A program made the translations under genes and the position numbers. The notes under the pieces are model-generated. The model was not told where the DNA came from, did not search any database, and was given only the letters and a program-made list of their open reading frames with translations. Below are positions 1 to 13,138 of a stretch of DNA of 64,000 bases, piece after piece (the stretch's first letter is position 1; each line of letters starts with the position of its first letter). This stretch comes from Jeotgalibacillus salarius (GTDB lineage Bacteria > Bacillota > Bacilli > Bacillales > Jeotgalibacillaceae): contig NZ_SORX01000001.1 of assembly GCF_004405125.1 (NCBI RefSeq), positions 117,460 through 181,459 of the forward strand, in the 5' to 3' direction.

Positions 1-976
1 GGTGTGGAATCATTGGGATGACACGGTCCACCAGGTAAACGCTTGTCCCGCGGTCGTAGGCTTCCTCATCAATTGGAGAACCTTCCGTAACATAGTGACT
101 GACATCAGCGATATGAACACCAAGCTGATAGTTGCCATTGTCCAATTTCTTCAGTGAAATGGCATCATCAAGGTCTTTTGCATCTGCACCGTCAATCGTC
201 ACCGTGGTTTCTTCACGCAGGTCACGGCGGTCCTTCAAATCAGCCGGGTCAATCTCATCAGGCACTTCATTCGCCTGCTGGATCACTTCATCCGGGAACT
301 CGATAGTAATACCATGCTTATGGATGATTGATAAAATATCAACGCCCGGGTCGTTTTTATGGCCGAGGATTTGAATGACTTCCCCTTCAGCACTGTTGCG
401 TCCATCAGGATATGCCGTAATTTCCACAATCACTTTGTGCCCTTCGACCGCACCTTTGCTCGCGTTTTTCGGAACAAAAATATCACTCGTCATTTTTTTA
501 TCATCCGGCATGACAAAACCGAAATTTTTACTTTCTGTATAAGTCCCGACGACCTGTTTCGTCTTGCGCTCAAGAATCCGTACAACCGTACCTTCTTCAC
601 GGTCCCCTTTAGATTCACTTGATACGCGGACCATGACTTTGTCACCGTGCATCGCATGCGCAGACTCATTAGGCGGAATAAACACATCTTTTCTGCCAGG
701 CTCATCCGGAATTAAAAATGCAAAGCCTTTTGCGTGTCCGGAAAGTGTTCCACGGACCAGGTTCATTTTCTCCGGAAGTCCATACCGGTTACTGCGCGTT
801 CTGACGATTTCACCTTTTTCCTCTAAAATCACAAGTGACTTTACCAGGGCTTTAAATTCAACCGCATCATCAATCTCAAATGCTTCCTCAAATTCCTGCA
901 CAGTCAGCGGCTTATAAGCCTCTTCACGCATATACGTGAGCAGTTTGTCTTTCATCTTCATCACCGAATCTTCCAT
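1..976 (-). CDS. rnr: Ribonuclease R, N-terminal part (runs off the window)
   Basis: RNase R is a processive 3'-to-5' exoribonuclease that degrades structured RNA and acts with SmpB-tmRNA in trans-translation. I read 325 codons from ATG at 976, preceded by GGAGGG; the 3' part lies outside the window. The N-terminus has a winged-helix region (about 1-75) and cold-shock-like domains (about 75-230), then the start of the RNB catalytic domain. The metal-binding aspartates are visible in [11 protein letters not shown] as D262, D268, D270 and D271, with the same spacing as in RNase II. estA lies 24 bases upstream, and secG-estA-rnr order is that of B. subtilis, so cotranscription is likely. Confidence 0.95.
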   Translation of the reverse strand, partial: MEDSVMKMKDKLLTYMREEAYKPLTVQEFEEAFEIDDAVEFKALVKSLVILEEKGEIVRTRSNRYGLPEKMNLVRGTLSGHAKGFAFLIPDEPGRKDVFIPPNESAHAMHGDKVMVRVSSESKGDREEGTVVRILERKTKQVVGTYTESKNFGFVMPDDKKMTSDIFVPKNASKGAVEGHKVIVEITAYPDGRNSAEGEVIQILGHKNDPGVDILSIIHKHGITIEFPDEVIQQANEVPDEIDPADLKDRRDLREETTVTIDGADAKDLDDAISLKKLDNGNYQLGVHIADVSHYVTEGSPIDEEAYDRGTSVYLVDRVIPMIPH

Positions 977-1000
977 CAGCGATCCCTCCATTTTCAGCTG

Positions 1001-1753
1001 TTATTTTTCAACTGACCAGTCAAGGGAATCAAGAAACTCCAGCACATCTTCATGCAGCTGTTCCTTCTCTTTATCAAGCGTAATCACGTGGCCTGACTCC
1101 TCATACCATTTCAGCTTCTTCTGATCAGTTTCGATGCCTTCAAAGATAATATTTGCTGAATCTGTATTAATCATGTGATCATGTCTTCCCTGCACAACAA
1201 AAGTCGGCGTGTAGATCATGTCCACAGAATTTCTCACATCACCGATTAACTCCTGAAGTGCCTTCAGCGTATTCATCGGCGTCTTTTCAAATTCCTTCAT
1301 TTCAGCTTCAATCTGATCTTCATCTTTTTTCTCATACTTTTTAAATTCGCGGGCGTACTCTAAAACTCCTTTGTACATCACTTCTTCACTCTTAATGTAC
1401 ATCGGCGCACACATTGTCACGATACCCTTTACAGGAACAGTGTAACCTAACTTAAGTGAAAATACGCCTCCAAGTGAAAGTCCGGCAACTGCAATTTCTT
1501 CATAGCCCTGACTTTTCAAATGTTCGTACCCTTCCTCAACATCTTTCCACCAGTCTTTCGGTCCGGTTTTAACCAGTTCCTCAGGTGGCACGCCGTGTCC
1601 TTTATAGTGAGGGGCGTGAGATGTATAACCATTCTTTTCTAAAAAGCGGCCAAGCATTCTGACATCGGAAGAATTTCCTGTAAATCCGTGCAGCAGCAAA
1701 ACCGCTCTCTTCCCGCCTTCAAATGTAAAAGGTTTAGGTAAATTCAATTTCAT
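1001..1753 (-). CDS. est: Carboxylesterase, Est30/YvaK family
   Basis: An alpha/beta-hydrolase of 250 aa that should hydrolyse short-chain carboxyl esters in the cytoplasm. The oxyanion motif HGFTG is at about 22-26. The nucleophile is S93 in GLSLGG, the acid D192 in GRHDHMI and the base H222 in SGHV; this matches the triad spacing of Geobacillus Est30. No signal peptide is visible. It lies between secG and rnr as in B. subtilis, but the gap to secG is widened to over 500 bases by repeat DNA, so it may be expressed separately from secG. Confidence 0.93.
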   Translation of the reverse strand: MKLNLPKPFTFEGGKRAVLLLHGFTGNSSDVRMLGRFLEKNGYTSHAPHYKGHGVPPEELVKTGPKDWWKDVEEGYEHLKSQGYEEIAVAGLSLGGVFSLKLGYTVPVKGIVTMCAPMYIKSEEVMYKGVLEYAREFKKYEKKDEDQIEAEMKEFEKTPMNTLKALQELIGDVRNSVDMIYTPTFVVQGRHDHMINTDSANIIFEGIETDQKKLKWYEESGHVITLDKEKEQLHEDVLEFLDSLDWSVEK

Positions 1754-2080
1754 TTTCCGTCACTCCAATTGCAAATTCATCTTGTTCTATTTTAGTAGAA
1801 AACGCGCCGGAAAGCTATTAGAGCGCATTGTTCGTGCGGCTGAAGACACTTTGAACGGTTTGAACGTCGCAAAATCGCCGGTGACCGTCATATTCTCCTC
1901 GCTGACCGTCCGATACACCCGGGTTTACGGTAGTGAGACCCGCCGCGACGGTCGTGATACCTATTTTGACTGCAGGGTCACACGAGTTGACTGTGGCATC
2001 ACATTATCTGTTTGTGCCTGATCATTAAATATCTTCAGGATTGCTAAAAATAAGTATTCTATCGCAATAACTAGAAAAGT
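1754..2080. repeat. Word array C1 (GACCGTC words)
   Basis: No gene in this gap. Between about 1855 and 2010 there is a loose array of 21-22 base units containing TGACCGTC or its complement, e.g. at 1881 and 1902, together with GATACACCCGGG at 1912-1923. GATACACCCGG recurs in other arrays of the window at 14637, 30223 and 30443. Units occur in both orientations. Confidence 0.6.
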
Positions 2081-2081
2081 C

Positions 2082-2207
2082 AGTTGAGTGGAGCGGAAGG
2101 GGGCGACTCCGGGACGATTAGAGAGAAGCTGAGACCCCGCAAGCCGCAGGCTGAGGAGGCTCAGCAAGCTCCGTCCGGAAAGCGTCCCCCCGCAGCGCAG
2201 CTCAACG
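2082..2207 (+). repeat. Structured GC-rich repeat, copy R1 (type I)
   Basis: One of sixteen related elements. Outer arms AGTTGAG/CTCAAC, next helix GGGGG/CCCCC around the invariant GACTCC and GGAAAGCG sides, mid stem GCTGAG/CTCAGC, and apical stem AGCC-GCA-GGCT. It lies between secG and est. Confidence 0.85.
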
Positions 2208-2263
2208 TTTATATCCGCAAAACGATTTTATATAAACCATCCGCACAATTCTTACACATAAAA

Positions 2264-2296
2264 AATAAAAACCCGACCATCTGATCGGGTTTTGAG
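2264..2296 (-). terminator. secG terminator
   Basis: Hairpin with arms AAAACCCGA/TCGGGTTTT followed by a T-rich tail on the minus strand, directly after the secG stop. It should separate secG from est. Confidence 0.8.
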
Positions 2297-2299
2297 CAT

Positions 2300-2533
2300 T
2301 TATTTTACCACGAAGGCAACTGCAATCGTCAATACGAAAAACAGTACCGCCAGAACGATTGTTATACGATTTAAAACAAGGTCCATCCCACGTGCTTTCT
2401 GCTTGCCGAAAAGCTGCTCCGCACCACCTGAAATAGCGCCTGACAGACCAGAACTTTTACCTGACTGCAGAAGAACCACGACGATCAACGAGATACATAC
2501 TATGACTAATAAGACAGTTAATAATGTTTCCAT
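2300..2533 (-). CDS. secG: Preprotein translocase subunit SecG
   Basis: A 77-aa inner subunit of the SecYEG protein-conducting channel that helps SecA-driven export. Two membrane helices are visible (about 4-24 and 53-76), separated by the conserved [21 protein letters not shown] loop. I chose ATG at 2533 because AGGAGGTG lies six bases upstream; an in-frame GTG at 2542 falls inside that ribosome site and is unlikely. secA is also in this window but far away. Its own promoter and terminator bracket it. Confidence 0.95.
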   Translation of the reverse strand: METLLTVLLVIVCISLIVVVLLQSGKSSGLSGAISGGAEQLFGKQKARGMDLVLNRITIVLAVLFFVLTIAVAFVVK

Positions 2534-2569
2534 GTGTTCCACCTCCTGAACCGACCTTACACTCGTACC

Positions 2570-2598
2570 ATTTTATCATACGCCCATAAGGCATACAA
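2570..2598 (-). promoter_or_regulatory. Sigma-A-type promoter of secG
   Basis: -35 TTGTAT (2593-2598) and -10 TAAAAT (2570-2575) with a 17-base spacer, reading toward secG. Confidence 0.6.
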
Positions 2599-2700
2599 TC
2601 TTTGTTTTAGACTCAGAGTAAAAAACACTGTAATTTGTCAGATTAGTTAAAGAAGCATAGAATATAATCAAAATTGACACTTATGTCGGGAGGTTACATG

Positions 2701-3654
2701 ATGAATGGTGCCATTCACGTTGAAAATGCTGTAAAGACTTTCAAAGGTGATATAAAAGCAGTACGAGGCGTATCTTTTGATATCGCGGAAGGGGAATTTT
2801 TTGCATTTCTCGGTCCTAATGGTGCTGGGAAATCTACTACTGTACAGTTATTGACGACCCTTTTAAAACCTACTTCCGGAAAGCTTGAAGTAGCCGGATA
2901 TGATGTGAGCAAGGATCCTGAAAAGGTGCGTCTTTCGATAGGCGTTGCGCTCCAGGAAACAGGTATAGACCCCGATTTGAAAGGTAGAGAGCTGCTGGAA
3001 TTTCAGGCGAGGCTATTTGGCTTCACCAAGAAAGAGGCTAAAAAAAGAGCAGATGAATTACTCGAGCTTGTCGGACTGACTGAGGATGCAGACCGCTTGA
3101 GCGGAAAATATTCCGGCGGGATGCGAAGAAGGCTTGACCTTGCAATGACACTTGTTCACCAGCCGAAAATTTTATTTCTGGATGAGCCGACAACCGGACT
3201 TGATCCAGCTAATCGTAAAGCCATCTGGCGGGAAATTAAACGACTGAATAAAGAAGAAGGCACAACGATTTTTCTGACCACACAATATTTAGAAGAAGCT
3301 GATCAGCTTGCTGACCGCATTTCGATCATTAATAAGGGTCAGATTGTTGCAACCGGAACCCCTGCTGAATTGAAAAGAACGCTGGGTCTTGATGCAGTCG
3401 TGCTGCAGTTTGATGAGGAAGAAGATGCAGTAAAAGCACAGCAGGCTGTTGCTTCACCTGATTACCAGACTGAACGGGTCAAAAACGACATCACCATTCT
3501 CACAGAAAATGGAACGTCTATTTTAGCTGATGTCATCAGAAAGCTGGATGAACAAAATTTGCATCCTGCTCAGCTGAACGTGAAGCCACCTTCACTTGAT
3601 GACGTGTTTATTCAAGTGACAAACGAACAGAAAGAAGGTGATTCAATTGAATAA
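2701..3654 (+). CDS. ABC transporter ATPase, DrrA-type drug exporter family
   Basis: The nucleotide-binding subunit (317 aa) of an ABC-2 type exporter. Walker A GPNGAGKST, signature SGGMRRRLD and Walker [13 protein letters not shown] are intact. The usual switch histidine is replaced by glutamine in TTQYLEEAD, as is typical of DrrA/daunorubicin-type ATPases. I prefer ATG 2701, seven bases after GGGAGG, over ATG 2698. The permease gene overlaps its 3' end, so the two form a two-gene operon. Substrate unknown; a drug, antibiotic or lipid is plausible. It is one of few plus-strand operons here. Confidence 0.9.
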   Translation: MNGAIHVENAVKTFKGDIKAVRGVSFDIAEGEFFAFLGPNGAGKSTTVQLLTTLLKPTSGKLEVAGYDVSKDPEKVRLSIGVALQETGIDPDLKGRELLEFQARLFGFTKKEAKKRADELLELVGLTEDADRLSGKYSGGMRRRLDLAMTLVHQPKILFLDEPTTGLDPANRKAIWREIKRLNKEEGTTIFLTTQYLEEADQLADRISIINKGQIVATGTPAELKRTLGLDAVVLQFDEEEDAVKAQQAVASPDYQTERVKNDITILTENGTSILADVIRKLDEQNLHPAQLNVKPPSLDDVFIQVTNEQKEGDSIE

Positions 3655-4438
3655 ACAGCAGGGAAATTTCTTCTCAGACACGCTTGTTATGACAAAGCGG
3701 AGCATTGTTACGATTTTAAGAAACCCGCTTATTTTTATACCGAATCTTGCAATCAGTATGTTCTTTCTTTTCGTTTATGAAGCAGGCTTGAGCGGGATCG
3801 CGAACCTTCCTGCATTTGAAGGGGCAAATTACCTGGCATTTATTCTGCCAGTCTCTATCGTATCTGCCGCAATCGGAGGCGCTGGTGGTGCAGGTCAGGC
3901 ACTTGTAAAAGATCTGGATAATGGCTTTTTCTCAAGATTGCTTCTGACCCCGAGCTCGCGGCTTGCGATTGTGCTTGGACCGATCATTGCAGGAATGCTT
4001 CAGCTAGTCATTCAGGCCGGTTTAATTATATGTGTCGGATTCTTTTTGGGGCTTGAAGTTGCCGGTGGTGCATGGGGCGTTGTCGTAGTATTATTGTTAA
4101 CCCTCGGCTGGGGGCTAGCATTTGCAGGGTATTCAGTCGGGGTAGCGCTGCGTGCAAAAAATGCACAGTCTGCCCAGGCCGGAACGTTTATTTTCTTCCC
4201 GCTGATCTTTTTGAGTACCACATTCGTTCCATATGAATTGATCGACGCTGCGTGGCTGAAAGTAGCTGCAACGATTAATCCTGTCACTTACTTATTTGAA
4301 GCGATGCGGACCGTCTTAATTGATGGCTTTACTGATACGTGGCCCATCGTATTAGGCTTCATTGTGATTGCTGTTCTTTGTGCTATTACGATTACGTTCT
4401 CAGCTGTTTCGGCGAAAAAAGCAGTAAGTACGGATTGA
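3647..4438 (+). CDS. ABC-2 type permease, DrrB-like
   Basis: Membrane partner (263 aa) of the preceding ATPase. About six hydrophobic segments and the ABC-2 pattern are visible (N-terminal helix near residues 20-40, the cluster GFFSRLLLTPSSR, then four to five helices). I prefer TTG at 3647, because the AAGAAGG Shine-Dalgarno overlaps the alternative GTG at 3638; either start overlaps the ATPase stop. A strong terminator follows at once. Substrate unknown. Confidence 0.87.
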   Translation: MNKQQGNFFSDTLVMTKRSIVTILRNPLIFIPNLAISMFFLFVYEAGLSGIANLPAFEGANYLAFILPVSIVSAAIGGAGGAGQALVKDLDNGFFSRLLLTPSSRLAIVLGPIIAGMLQLVIQAGLIICVGFFLGLEVAGGAWGVVVVLLLTLGWGLAFAGYSVGVALRAKNAQSAQAGTFIFFPLIFLSTTFVPYELIDAAWLKVAATINPVTYLFEAMRTVLIDGFTDTWPIVLGFIVIAVLCAITITFSAVSAKKAVSTD

Positions 4439-4474
4439 AAAAAGCGGCTGCTTCGCACGGCAGCCGCTTTTTTT
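4438..4474. terminator. Bidirectional terminator, ABC permease / DUF1540 gene
   Basis: Hairpin GCGGCTGC/GCAGCCGC flanked by A-run and T-run, placed between two convergent genes; it can serve both. Confidence 0.85.
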
Positions 4475-4622
4475 ATACATGCTCGTATGTCTTACAGTCT
4501 GTTTCATCACTCGAATCCGCACGTCCTTTATGTGGTGCTACATGAATCTTAGGCGCACCGCATCTGACACCTTCTTTGTTAAATTTGCAGCTGTTCACTT
4601 CGCACATAATCATTTGTTCCAT
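4473..4622 (-). CDS. DUF1540 small cysteine protein
   Basis: A 49-aa protein with four cysteines (C7, C12, C21, C43) in the DUF1540 pattern CEVNSCKFN...CGAPKIHV. The cysteines suggest metal binding, but the family's function is not known. ATG at 4622 is preceded by AAGGAGGGG; the longer in-frame reading upstream lacks a ribosome site. It stands alone between terminators. Confidence 0.85.
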   Translation of the reverse strand: MEQMIMCEVNSCKFNKEGVRCGAPKIHVAPHKGRADSSDETDCKTYEHV

Positions 4623-4693
4623 CAAAAGCCCCTCCTTCTTTTGGAGAATCAAATACTGCCATGGCATTCATATTCTAATAATATCTAACAAAA

Positions 4694-4742
4694 AACCGAA
4701 AAGTAAACTGAATATTATTTTTATTCAGTTTACTTTTCGGTT
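4694..4742. repeat. Perfect 21-bp inverted repeat, 7-base loop
   Basis: Arms 4694-4714 and 4722-4742 are perfectly complementary, AT-rich, and begin AACCGAAAAGTAAACTG. A run of A lies outside the left arm, so on the minus strand it looks like a terminator. However, cwlJ already has its own terminator at 4779-4813, leaving this one unexplained. It is upstream of the DUF1540 gene. Confidence 0.8.
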
Positions 4743-4778
4743 ATATCTATTATATCCGTCCCCCTCTTTTCTAAACAT

Positions 4779-4813
4779 TTAAAAACCCTCCCTGCTTTTA
4801 TCTGCGGGAGGAT
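4779..4813 (-). terminator. cwlJ terminator
   Basis: CCTCCC/GGGAGG stem followed by GTTTTT on the minus strand. Confidence 0.75.
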
Positions 4814-4837
4814 CTATCAAATACACTTAAGATGTAG

Positions 4838-5275
4838 CTATCTATAGACACTGTCACAAGTATTCGCCTGCGGTTCGTAATAACAATGAAGTTTAAATTG
4901 TCCCGCAAACGGCTGACCATACCACGTTGGAGGGCAAGGCGCATAAGGATTAAAATACCAAAGCGCGTATTTAGAAGGGTGCTGCCTCCAGGACTTCACC
5001 ACCCGCCGCGCTAACTCTCTCTCTAAATCTCTTGCAGGACTATAGAATAGATTACCTTTTTGCACTGCTTCAAAAGAATAATTTCCACCCTGGATTTGAA
5101 AAATCACATCGTTTATATTTCTGACGTCTCTGAAATCCAGACAATCCGCTACTGCTCGGTTGATTATGACATTCCCAACCATCAGCATTCCTAATTTCCC
5201 TTCACCCTCAGCTTCTGCCCTCATCATCCTTGCAATTAAATCAATATCCTTACTCGTATGTTTAACTCTCGTCAC
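4838..5275 (-). CDS. cwlJ: Spore cortex-lytic hydrolase CwlJ
   Basis: A cell-wall hydrolase (145 aa, Hydrolase_2 family) that degrades spore cortex during germination. The motif MMRAEAEGEGK with its catalytic-type glutamates is at about 17-27, and LWYFNPYAPCPPTWYGQPF near the C-terminus is typical of CwlJ. GTG at 5275 fits best: AGAGGTG lies just upstream, and the protein then aligns with B. subtilis CwlJ from residue 1 as I recall it; the GTG at 5284 overlaps the ribosome site. No signal peptide, as expected for a spore-coat-deposited enzyme. Its presence indicates an endospore former. Confidence 0.9.
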   Translation of the reverse strand: MTRVKHTSKDIDLIARMMRAEAEGEGKLGMLMVGNVIINRAVADCLDFRDVRNINDVIFQIQGGNYSFEAVQKGNLFYSPARDLERELARRVVKSWRQHPSKYALWYFNPYAPCPPTWYGQPFAGQFKLHCYYEPQANTCDSVYR

Positions 5276-5410
5276 AATCTTCACCTCTACATCATTGTAT
5301 GAAAAAGGCTTTGAAAGATGTCATTATCGGGGGCTCACCGGGGAAGGTGTAGGTGCTGCATTTAGAATCATTACACAAACCTATCAGTGGACACCGTCCT
5401 ACTGTACCGC

Positions 5411-5446
5411 AAAAAAATCCCCCCTGCCATGACAGCAGAGAGGATT
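5411..5446 (-). terminator. Terminator of the glycolytic operon (after eno)
   Basis: On the minus strand AATCC...CTGC pairs with GCAGGGGGGATT (two G-U pairs), followed by seven T. Confidence 0.8.
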
Positions 5447-5451
5447 CGTTG

Positions 5452-6765
<1,314 letters not shown>

Positions 6766-6805
6766 TTAAATGATTTTTCGGGATAAATTAATTTCAATAC
6801 TTGAG

Positions 6806-6955
6806 CCGTTGATTTCCGCTCCAGGGGGGAACGCTTTCCGCATGAGCCGCTTTTGGCTCCGGTTCAATCGGACCTCCTCGACGCTGCGCGTCTGCGGGGT
6901 CTCACCTGTCACGCTTCTCCTGCTGGAGTCGTCCCCCCTTCCGCTACAATCAACT
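6806..6955 (-). repeat. Structured GC-rich repeat, copy R2 (type I)
   Basis: Read on the minus strand: GACTCC and GGAAAGCG sides, GGTGAG present, apical stem GACGC-GCA-GCGTC. The right mid-stem side is altered by an insertion rich in GAACCGGAGCC, so this copy is partly decayed. Confidence 0.8.
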
Positions 6956-7092
6956 AGGTGCAAATATTTTGTTAGTAAAAGCTAATTTACAGGCCGGAAG
7001 TTACACTGCTTTATTAACTTGTTTACTTAAATAGGTTTATTCTTGATACAAAGTCCGGAAAAGTCTCTGTATCTTTTATGAAAGTGTTACTC

Positions 7093-7216
7093 AGCTGATC
7101 GGAGCGGAAGGCGGCGACTCCGGGACGATTAGTTGGAAGCTGAGACCCCACAGCCGAAGGCGAGGAGGCTCAGCAACAACCGTCCGGAAAGCGTCCGCCT
7201 GAAGCGCAGATCAGCG
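7093..7216 (+). repeat. Structured GC-rich repeat, copy R3 (type I)
   Basis: Outer arms AGCTGATC/GATCAGC, helix AGGCGG/CCGCCT, inner GGACG/CGTCC, mid stem GCTGAG/CTCAGC, apical GCC-GAA-GGC. It lies between gpmI and eno, opposite in orientation to R2. Confidence 0.88.
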
Positions 7217-7231
7217 ATTATCAGCAGTCAA

Positions 7232-9539
<2,308 letters not shown>

Positions 9540-10724
9540 TTACTTATCGTTTAGTGCGACAACGCCTGGAAGATCTTTCCCTTCCATAAACTCAAGAGAG
9601 GCACCGCCACCTGTTGAGATATGACTCATCTGATCAGCCATGCCGAATTTCTCGACTGCTGCTGCTGAGTCTCCTCCACCGATGACAGAATATGTATCCT
9701 GTGCATCAGCAAGGGCCTGTCCTACAGCTTTTGTACCATTCGCAAATGATTCAAGTTCAAATACTCCCATAGGTCCATTCCAGATAACCAGTTTAGACTG
9801 AAGGATTACGTCTCGGTACAATTCGCGTGTTTTCGGTCCGATATCAAGACCTTCCCAGTCTGACGGGATTTCATCGACTGAAACTTCTTTAATATTGGCA
9901 TCGTTTGAGAAATCATCCGCTACCACGATATCGACCGGCATATAGAACTTCACGCCTTTGTCTTCTGCTTTTTTCATAAATTGTTTGGCAAGATCAATCT
10001 TGTCTTCTTCTAAAAGAGACTTACCAACTTCATGACCCTGTGCCTTCACGAATGTGTAAGCAAGTCCGCCACCAATAATCAGGTTGTCCACTTTATCAAG
10101 AAGGTGATCAATGACACCGATTTTATCTTTCACTTTCGCTCCGCCAATAATTGCTGTAAACGGACGCTCCGGATTAGATAAAGCTTTTCCTAATACATCA
10201 AGCTCTTTCTCCATCAGCAGACCTGATACAGCCGGAAGATGTTCTGCAATTCCTGCAGTTGAAGCGTGTGCACGGTGTGCTGCTCCGAATGCATCATTTA
10301 CATACACATCAGCAAGGCTTGCAAACTGCTTCGCAAGTTCAGCATCGTTCTTTTCCTCACCAGGATAGAAGCGCACATTTTCAAGAACGAGAACGTCCCC
10401 TTCCTCAAGAGAAGATACTGCTGCTTCAGCTTTCTCACCGTATGCTTCATCAACTGTTTTCACGTCTTTTCCAATCAGTGAAGACAGGTGCTTTGCAACA
10501 GGCGCGAGACGAAGTTCTTCAACAACTTCACCCTTTGGACGTCCAAGGTGGCTAGCTAAAATCACCTTAGCTCCAGCTTCTGTTAAAAACTTAATCGTAG
10601 GAAGTGCTGCGCGCACGCGTGTATCATCTGATACTTCGCCGTCCTTCATTGGAACGTTAAAGTCTACGCGACAGAATACCCGTTGTCCTTTAAGATCAAC
10701 ATCTTTTACGCTTTTCTTGTTCAT
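9540..10724 (-). CDS. pgk: Phosphoglycerate kinase
   Basis: Makes ATP from 1,3-bisphosphoglycerate; 394 aa. Substrate motif RVDFNVP near the N-terminus, SHLGRPKG, and the nucleotide-site [14 protein letters not shown] at the C-terminus are present. ATG at 10724 has AAGGAGGCC upstream; the longer frame reaches into the leader and is rejected. The leader carries its own promoter and a terminator-like hairpin, so pgk and the genes after it can be set apart from cggR-gapA. Confidence 0.98.
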   Translation of the reverse strand: MNKKSVKDVDLKGQRVFCRVDFNVPMKDGEVSDDTRVRAALPTIKFLTEAGAKVILASHLGRPKGEVVEELRLAPVAKHLSSLIGKDVKTVDEAYGEKAEAAVSSLEEGDVLVLENVRFYPGEEKNDAELAKQFASLADVYVNDAFGAAHRAHASTAGIAEHLPAVSGLLMEKELDVLGKALSNPERPFTAIIGGAKVKDKIGVIDHLLDKVDNLIIGGGLAYTFVKAQGHEVGKSLLEEDKIDLAKQFMKKAEDKGVKFYMPVDIVVADDFSNDANIKEVSVDEIPSDWEGLDIGPKTRELYRDVILQSKLVIWNGPMGVFELESFANGTKAVGQALADAQDTYSVIGGGDSAAAVEKFGMADQMSHISTGGGASLEFMEGKDLPGVVALNDK

Positions 10725-10762
10725 TGAGTACAGGCCTCCTTCAAATGATTGGCAAGCAGATG

Positions 10763-10795
10763 AAAAAAGGGAGTGGGGATCATTCCCCTCTCCCC
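10763..10795 (-). terminator. Terminator-like hairpin in the gapA-pgk gap
   Basis: On the minus strand GGGAG-A-GGGG pairs with CCCC-A-CTCCC around AATGAT, then six T. It lies after the pgk promoter and before its ribosome site, so it can act on both gapA readthrough and the local transcript. Confidence 0.7.
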
Positions 10796-10808
10796 ATTTC
10801 ACCCTCTT

Positions 10809-10838
10809 ATTATAAGGGATGACCGGTCGAAAGACCAA
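10809..10838 (-). promoter_or_regulatory. Internal promoter for pgk-tpiA-gpmI-eno
   Basis: -35 TTGGTC (10833-10838), 18-base spacer, -10 TATAAT (10809-10814), reading toward pgk. It would give glycolytic enzymes a CggR-independent basal level. Confidence 0.6.
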
Positions 10839-10865
10839 TCATACTCTTTATAAATTCCGGACTTC

Positions 10866-11912
<1,047 letters not shown>

Positions 11913-11931
11913 TTATATATTTTAAAAGGGC

Positions 11932-12957
11932 TTAGCCTTTCAAAAGCTCTTTTGCTGCTCCTTCATCTGTAATCAGAGTCGAAGAAGTTTGAGGCGCTCC
12001 TTTAAAGTAAGCGCGGATTGCCTGTGCCTTGGAATGTCCTCCGGCAACAGCAAATACATTAGGTACGTTGCCCAGATCTTTCAGCTGAAGTCCGATGGTT
12101 TTCACCTTGTGGACAATGTTGCCCTCAACGTCAAAATAATAACCAAATGCTTCGCCTACAGCCTGTCCGTGTGAAATCGTATGGAAATGCTCTTCAGTTG
12201 TGTGACGGCGTTTCGCCATTGTAAAAGCATCACCGATTCCGTGAAGGACGATATCTGCTGAAGTAATAAGTGACATCACTTCTTTAATGGCAGGTTCTTT
12301 TGTAATCGATTCGTACACTTCCCGGCTGACCTGGTCAGGCACATATAATACTCTGTGCTTTGCACCGGATTTCATGGCCATTGTCGAGCAGATTGTATTC
12401 GCCTGATTTTGTACGTCCTCACCGATACCGCCCCGCGCTGGAACAAATAAAGTTTCAGGTGTGGCAAAATCCGGTGTCAGCATGCCCGCAACTGCAGACA
12501 TGGTCGTACCGCCGGTCACTGCAACGATTGTGTCTGTGCCGATATAAGGCTTCATACTTTGAATCGCTGCGCGGCCAAGCTCTTCCTTTACCCATGGCGA
12601 ATCGTCACTGTCACCCGGGACAATCATAACCTCTTTTACTTTCAGCATTTCTTTTAATGAATGCTCCATTAAGGTTATACCCGAAATCTCATTGATCATG
12701 CGTTCAAGCGGAATAAGGATTTCCATTCCTTCTCTTGTCAGGCTCATGCCTGAAGAATGAATCGTTAGAAGATCCTGAGCATTCAGCTGCTCGACCTCTT
12801 TCCTTAATACACGCTCCGTCATACCAAGAGACTGCGCAAGACTTCTTCTGCCAACAGGCTGCAAGAACCTGACAGACCTTAAAACCTGGTACTTCAATTG
12901 AATTTTCTCTAGCAGGTCAGGCACCAGACGCTTTTGGATGTCAATTATGTTTGGCAT
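11932..12957 (-). CDS. cggR: Central glycolytic genes repressor CggR
   Basis: A SorC/DeoR-family repressor (341 aa) of the gapA operon that is released by fructose-1,6-bisphosphate. The N-terminus (about 20-75) carries the helix-turn-helix (GRRSLAQSLGMTERVLRKEV); the rest is the sugar-phosphate sensing domain. AAAGGAGC precedes ATG 12957. It is first in the operon, so it represses itself; its operator is visible just upstream. Confidence 0.96.
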   Translation of the reverse strand: MPNIIDIQKRLVPDLLEKIQLKYQVLRSVRFLQPVGRRSLAQSLGMTERVLRKEVEQLNAQDLLTIHSSGMSLTREGMEILIPLERMINEISGITLMEHSLKEMLKVKEVMIVPGDSDDSPWVKEELGRAAIQSMKPYIGTDTIVAVTGGTTMSAVAGMLTPDFATPETLFVPARGGIGEDVQNQANTICSTMAMKSGAKHRVLYVPDQVSREVYESITKEPAIKEVMSLITSADIVLHGIGDAFTMAKRRHTTEEHFHTISHGQAVGEAFGYYFDVEGNIVHKVKTIGLQLKDLGNVPNVFAVAGGHSKAQAIRAYFKGAPQTSSTLITDEGAAKELLKG

Positions 12958-13029
12958 ATCAAAGCTCCTTTTTAGTGAATAAGCACTTCATAGCCGGGCA
13001 ATGATATTCCTGACATCGAAGTGTTCCTG

Positions 13030-13065
13030 GTCATTTTTTGTCCCACATAGACATTTTATGTCCCA
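13030..13065 (-). promoter_or_regulatory. CggR operator
   Basis: On the minus strand: TGGGAC-N6-TGTC-N4-TGGGAC-N6-TGAC. This is the known tandem CggR pattern (CGGGAC-N6-TGTC twice, four bases apart) with minor changes, about 30-65 bases after the predicted transcription start, where bound CggR acts as a roadblock. Confidence 0.85.
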
Positions 13066-13100
13066 TCCGGATCAAAAAAAAGATTCCTGCTACATCTCTA

Positions 13101-13129
13101 ATCATAGCAATGTTCTTATAACGTTTCAA
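13101..13129 (-). promoter_or_regulatory. Sigma-A promoter of cggR-gapA
   Basis: -35 TTGAAA (13124-13129), 17-base spacer, -10 TATGAT (13101-13106). Confidence 0.75.
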
Positions 13130-13138
13130 GAAATAAAG

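Noticed and set aside
564..917. Plus-strand frame opposite rnr
   Set aside because: Antisense of the RNase R gene, with no start signals of its own.
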